A DNA stretch of 64,000 bases from JANPLN01 sp043757265 (GTDB taxonomy: Bacteria > Bdellovibrionota > Bdellovibrionia > Bdellovibrionales > JAGQZY01). The stretch is from the NCBI GenBank assembly GCA_043757265.1, contig JAYUQP010000045.1, forward strand, positions 1 through 64,000, read 5' to 3'. A program made the translations under genes and the position numbers. This document shows positions 61,364-64,000 of this stretch, in pieces (position 1 is the stretch's first letter; each line of letters starts with the position of its first letter). The notes under the pieces were generated by a model. The model saw only the letters and a program-made list of their open reading frames with translations, was not told the origin of the DNA and searched no databases.

Positions 61364-62232
61364 AGATACATCTCGTATTTTTTAAGCGCCCCTTCAATTT
61401 GCTTTGTTTTCTCAGAGCTCAGTTGGCAAAGCGGCAGCCGCATCTCGTCGCTCGCAATGACTCCCAAAATTTTCAGCGCCGCCTTTACCGGAATGGGGTT
61501 GGATGTAATATACAGGCTTCGAATTAGCTCCAGCGATCCACTGAAGTCTAGAAGTGCCTCTTCGGTTACGGTTCCCGAAAACCACTCGCTCATTTTCCGT
61601 GGCATAATGTGCGAGCATACCGAGATCACTCCCTGACCACCCATCTTTTTTAACGCCAAGCAGGTTTCATCGTCGCCGCTTAGGACGTTCCAATTTGGGC
61701 CACAGGCACTAAGGATTTTTTGATCGAATTCCAAATTGCCAGTGGCTTCCTTGATTCCACAAATATTTTTATGCAGCGATAGCTTGTAAATGGTATCTAC
61801 TTCCAAACTCGTGATTGTTCGCCCAGGAACGTTGTAAAGCAAAACGGGAGCTCCGGCTTCATCCGCGATAGTTTTGAAATGCTCGTACAAACCCTGTTGT
61901 GGTGGCTTATTATAGTAGGGAACTACCACCAACAAAGATTTTGCTCCTGCGGCCACCGCTTTTTGCGAAAACTCCACCGTCCTTTTTGTGTTGTTACTTC
62001 CCGAACCAAACATAATGGTGGCTTTCGGCCCAGCCGCCTCTGCGACCAAGTTGAGGATAGCAAGGCTTTCCTCCTCGGAAAGAGTCGGGCTTTCGGCAGT
62101 GGTGCCGTTAACCACAAACTGATTTATGCCAGCGTTCGTTTGCTGCGCGACCAATTTTAAAAGCGACGCCTCGTCCACTTGACCATTTTTAAATGGCGTC
62201 ACAAGCGCCGTGTAAACTCCTGTTGGCTTCAT
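61360..62232 (-). CDS. dapA: 4-hydroxy-tetrahydrodipicolinate synthase
   Basis: Class I aldolase of 290 residues that condenses pyruvate with aspartate semialdehyde. Motifs: GVYTALVTPFKNGQVDE, NGTTAESPTLSEEE (with Thr-Thr), VVPYYNKPPQQGLYEHF (catalytic Tyr), and the Schiff-base Lys in ICGIKEATGNL. Its ATG overlaps the dapF stop (TAATG). Confidence 0.96.
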   Translation of the reverse strand: MKPTGVYTALVTPFKNGQVDEASLLKLVAQQTNAGINQFVVNGTTAESPTLSEEESLAILNLVAEAAGPKATIMFGSGSNNTKRTVEFSQKAVAAGAKSLLVVVPYYNKPPQQGLYEHFKTIADEAGAPVLLYNVPGRTITSLEVDTIYKLSLHKNICGIKEATGNLEFDQKILSACGPNWNVLSGDDETCLALKKMGGQGVISVCSHIMPRKMSEWFSGTVTEEALLDFSGSLELIRSLYITSNPIPVKAALKILGVIASDEMRLPLCQLSSEKTKQIEGALKKYEMYL

Positions 62233-63008
62233 TAGATGCTCCCCTCGAAAACTAATTTTGTTTCGCCACTCAATTTGGCTTTAGCCGTTGCCAGAATTTC
62301 CACGGCCAGTTTTCCACCTGGCGTTTGTACCTGAACCAGATTTTTTTGATTCTTTAAATTTAAGTAAACCTGGGCTGCAGCAAGCACCCCGGTTCCACAG
62401 GAAAGGGTAAAGTCGTTGACCCCGCGTTCCAGTGTCACGGAATGGAGGGAGCCTTCAGCGAGCTCAGCGTAAAACGTGAGATTGGAGCCCCGGGGACCAA
62501 ATGCTGTATCAAAAATAAATGGCGCAAGCTCCTGAGCCCTGCCAAAGATATTTTCGAGTGAGGGCACCGGGATTACAAAATGCGGAACACCAGTGTTCGT
62601 AAGATAACCTTTTTCGAATTTCCCCTGAAACATATTTTCTTTTTTTTCGATTGTCCCTGCAGGTAATTCGATTTCAATCTCGACAAACTCCTTGCGCAAA
62701 GTGCGTCCAACAAACTCAGCATGTTGAGTTTTGACCACAACCTCGGACAATTTGTTTTGCGAAAACAAAAACCAGGTGGTTGCTCGAGCTGCGTTGCCAC
62801 ACATCTCGGCCTCGCGTCCATCGGGATTGTAAAAGGTCCACTCAAAGCGATGGCCTTCGGTGCTGGGTCGCAAATGAACAAGACCGTCAGACCCTACTCC
62901 AAAATGGCGATCGCAAAGTTCGCGCACAATTTCGGCAGTCGGCTGCCATTGTTCATCGTTTATAATGATAAAATCATTGCCCGTCGCCTGCGCCTTAAAG
63001 AATTTCAT
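62232..63008 (-). CDS. dapF: Diaminopimelate epimerase
   Basis: Enzyme of 258 residues that makes meso-diaminopimelate for peptidoglycan and lysine. The two active-site Cys are in EMCGNAARAT and SCGTGVLAAA. ATG 63008 shares one base with the lptM stop (TGATG); a GTG at 63011 is also possible. First of three dap genes, following lptM. Completes dapA/dapB/dapF in one transcript. Confidence 0.96.
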   Translation of the reverse strand: MKFFKAQATGNDFIIINDEQWQPTAEIVRELCDRHFGVGSDGLVHLRPSTEGHRFEWTFYNPDGREAEMCGNAARATTWFLFSQNKLSEVVVKTQHAEFVGRTLRKEFVEIEIELPAGTIEKKENMFQGKFEKGYLTNTGVPHFVIPVPSLENIFGRAQELAPFIFDTAFGPRGSNLTFYAELAEGSLHSVTLERGVNDFTLSCGTGVLAAAQVYLNLKNQKNLVQVQTPGGKLAVEILATAKAKLSGETKLVFEGSI

Positions 63009-63217
63009 CACTGCGCCTTTGTTCTATTTTTCTTTTTAATTTTTTTGGTTGGCTGGGGTTCTTCCGGTTTAGGCTCCACTATCGGCGCTAGCTGTTGGTT
63101 TTCTTCTTTGAGTTCTTTTTTAAGTGACCCCTCTGTGGGGAGCGGTGGCTCTGGTGGACCTTTTACCCCGCAACCAAGAGTGGCCCAAATAAACAAACCC
63201 AAAATGATTTTACTCAT
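63008..63217 (-). CDS. lptM: LptM-like small lipoprotein
   Basis: Lipoprotein of 69 residues with lipobox TLGC followed by GVKGPPEPP. LptM (YifL) of E. coli starts CGLKGPLYLPP and its gene lies directly before dapF, the same context as here. In E. coli LptM helps the LptD/LptE lipopolysaccharide translocon to mature. Here the rest is a charged Lys/Glu/Pro tail without homology. GGAAG lies in front of ATG. The assignment rests on motif plus synteny. Confidence 0.8.
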   Translation of the reverse strand: MSKIILGLFIWATLGCGVKGPPEPPLPTEGSLKKELKEENQQLAPIVEPKPEEPQPTKKIKKKNRTKAQ

Positions 63218-63251
63218 GTGCTTCCTTACTATCTACTTTTTACCATTCTCT

Positions 63252-64000
63252 TTAAGATTCTTTTTCTGCGTCTTTGACGTCGTACCTACAAAATTCCGGC
63301 ACCATCAAAAATACCTTTTTTTGTCTACCAGATAAGGGCCGACAAGACGATAAATATTTTTGCTTTTCGTCGGTAATTTGCCACTTTTCCCAAATGACGA
63401 AACGTCTGTTTGGGACCATTGTTTTATGAAAAGCTTTCATAATTTCAGGTGTCGGTTTTTTCGCTTTGCTCTCTGCAACCATTTCTAACAACGATACGTA
63501 AAAGCAGTAGTCCCTTTCGGCCCCAAGCAACGTTCCCGATTTGCACATTACTTTCGCGCTGGGGATCTGTTTTTCTCGGAGACCAAGCCAAACAGCATAG
63601 ACCTTGTAAATTTCCATGAATGGAAGCTCCTGCTGGGCCCATTCGATTTTTTCACGTGCTTTAACGTAGTCTTTTCGATCCAGCCAAAAAGCGATGGTGT
63701 GGGAAAGTAATTTTGTGTTGTACGGTTCGCGCTCAAGCGCTGAAAGAAAATTTTTTTCAATCTCATCTGGATCATCACCTGGGGTCGCGATTAAATCCAA
63801 GGTTTTTTCGAAAAGGCTGAGCGTGCTATCGTACTGGAAGTTTGCCAACCACTGAGCCACCTGCTGCTGGCTCTGCGATGTTTTTAAAATTTTCGGGTTA
63901 TTTTTCAAAAAGAAAACAGCTTCGCCGACGTTTTTTTCAAGAAATTGGTTTTTGACTGTTTCTAACGTTGCATGACTTATTAACAGTAAACTCACTGCAA
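63252..64000 (-). CDS. Hypothetical exported TPR-like protein, partial
   Basis: The 5' end is probably outside the right edge. A GTG at 63995 could serve as start, but the visible N-terminus (SLLLISHAT) looks like the second half of a signal peptide, so the real start is likely upstream. About 245 residues remain, mostly helical and TPR-like (EIEKNFLSALEREPYNTKLLSHTIAFWLDRKDYVKAREKIEWAQQELP). No family recognised. It is 34 bases before lptM and may be co-transcribed. Confidence 0.6.
   Translation of the reverse strand, partial: AVSLLLISHATLETVKNQFLEKNVGEAVFFLKNNPKILKTSQSQQQVAQWLANFQYDSTLSLFEKTLDLIATPGDDPDEIEKNFLSALEREPYNTKLLSHTIAFWLDRKDYVKAREKIEWAQQELPFMEIYKVYAVWLGLREKQIPSAKVMCKSGTLLGAERDYCFYVSLLEMVAESKAKKPTPEIMKAFHKTMVPNRRFVIWEKWQITDEKQKYLSSCRPLSGRQKKVFLMVPEFCRYDVKDAEKES

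Noticed and set aside
62721..63335. 204-residue plus-strand frame over dapF and lptM
   Set aside because: Antisense shadow; dapF and lptM have catalytic and lipobox motifs.
1..64000. tRNA or rRNA genes
   Set aside because: No T-arm consensus with matching acceptor stem was seen in the gaps; a tRNAscan run would settle it.

Overview
The window is a gene-dense stretch of moderate-GC bacterial chromosome. The gene set suggests a Gram-negative didermic bacterium, most likely Bdellovibrionota (Bdellovibrio-like). Evidence for this is the wealth of outer-membrane lipoproteins (eleven, none with Asp at +2), LpoB with its TPR partner, LptM beside DapF, PilT and an Flp-like pilin, and many secreted proteins without clear families. 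The taxon is an inference: there is no rRNA or other marker here. I saw no tRNA, rRNA, CRISPR, prophage or intact insertion sequence.

Layout. 1-4.2 kb: PrkA kinase (cut by the left edge), a TPR lipoprotein overlapping a LolB-like lipoprotein, and a PhaR-type regulator. 4.3-12.8 kb (minus): a lipoprotein, a COG3014-type TPR lipoprotein and LpoB, then GlpD, MreB, an orphan histidine kinase and a membrane-anchored protein. 12.8-18 kb: a HAD phosphatase, a TolC/HlyD/ABC-transmembrane operon that lacks its ATPase, and a divergent LysR regulator. 18-25.4 kb (minus): secreted proteins, PepP, a patatin-like lipoprotein without catalytic residues, then xseA-xseB-ispA-tlyA preceded by a 6S RNA gene. 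25.5-33 kb (plus): small secreted and membrane proteins, a 48-bp tandem hairpin array, PBP1A and UvrA. 33-42.3 kb: a TMTC-like glycosyltransferase, a sigma-54 activator, an Flp-pilin-like protein, TPR proteins, RNase G and PilT. 42.5-47 kb: a nucleoside-catabolism operon (deoC, pyrimidine and purine nucleoside phosphorylases) and a subtilisin lipoprotein. 47-52.3 kb: a degenerate REP-associated transposase next to a REP copy, an alginate-lyase-like lipoprotein and a prolyl oligopeptidase lipoprotein. 52.4-57.4 kb: AsnRS and a three-gene acyl-CoA carboxylase. 57.6-64 kb (minus): lptM-dapF-dapA-dapB followed by transaldolase and two unknown exported proteins.

How the genes fit together. One theme is envelope building: MreB, PBP1A with LpoB, LolB-like and LptM lipoproteins, and diaminopimelate synthesis for peptidoglycan. 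Another is breakdown of external polymers: subtilisin, prolyl oligopeptidase, alginate lyase and nucleoside phosphorolysis. The intergenic regions carry several repeat types: a 26-bp REP-like palindrome (three copies), long near-perfect hairpins with GGTAC ends, the 48-bp array, and a short duplication between xseA and xseB.

The best candidates for something new are the catalytically dead RAYT with its REP, the nested hairpins upstream of the RNase G stop codon, the pseudo-patatin, and the ATPase-less export operon. The 6S RNA gene is the least obvious well-supported feature.
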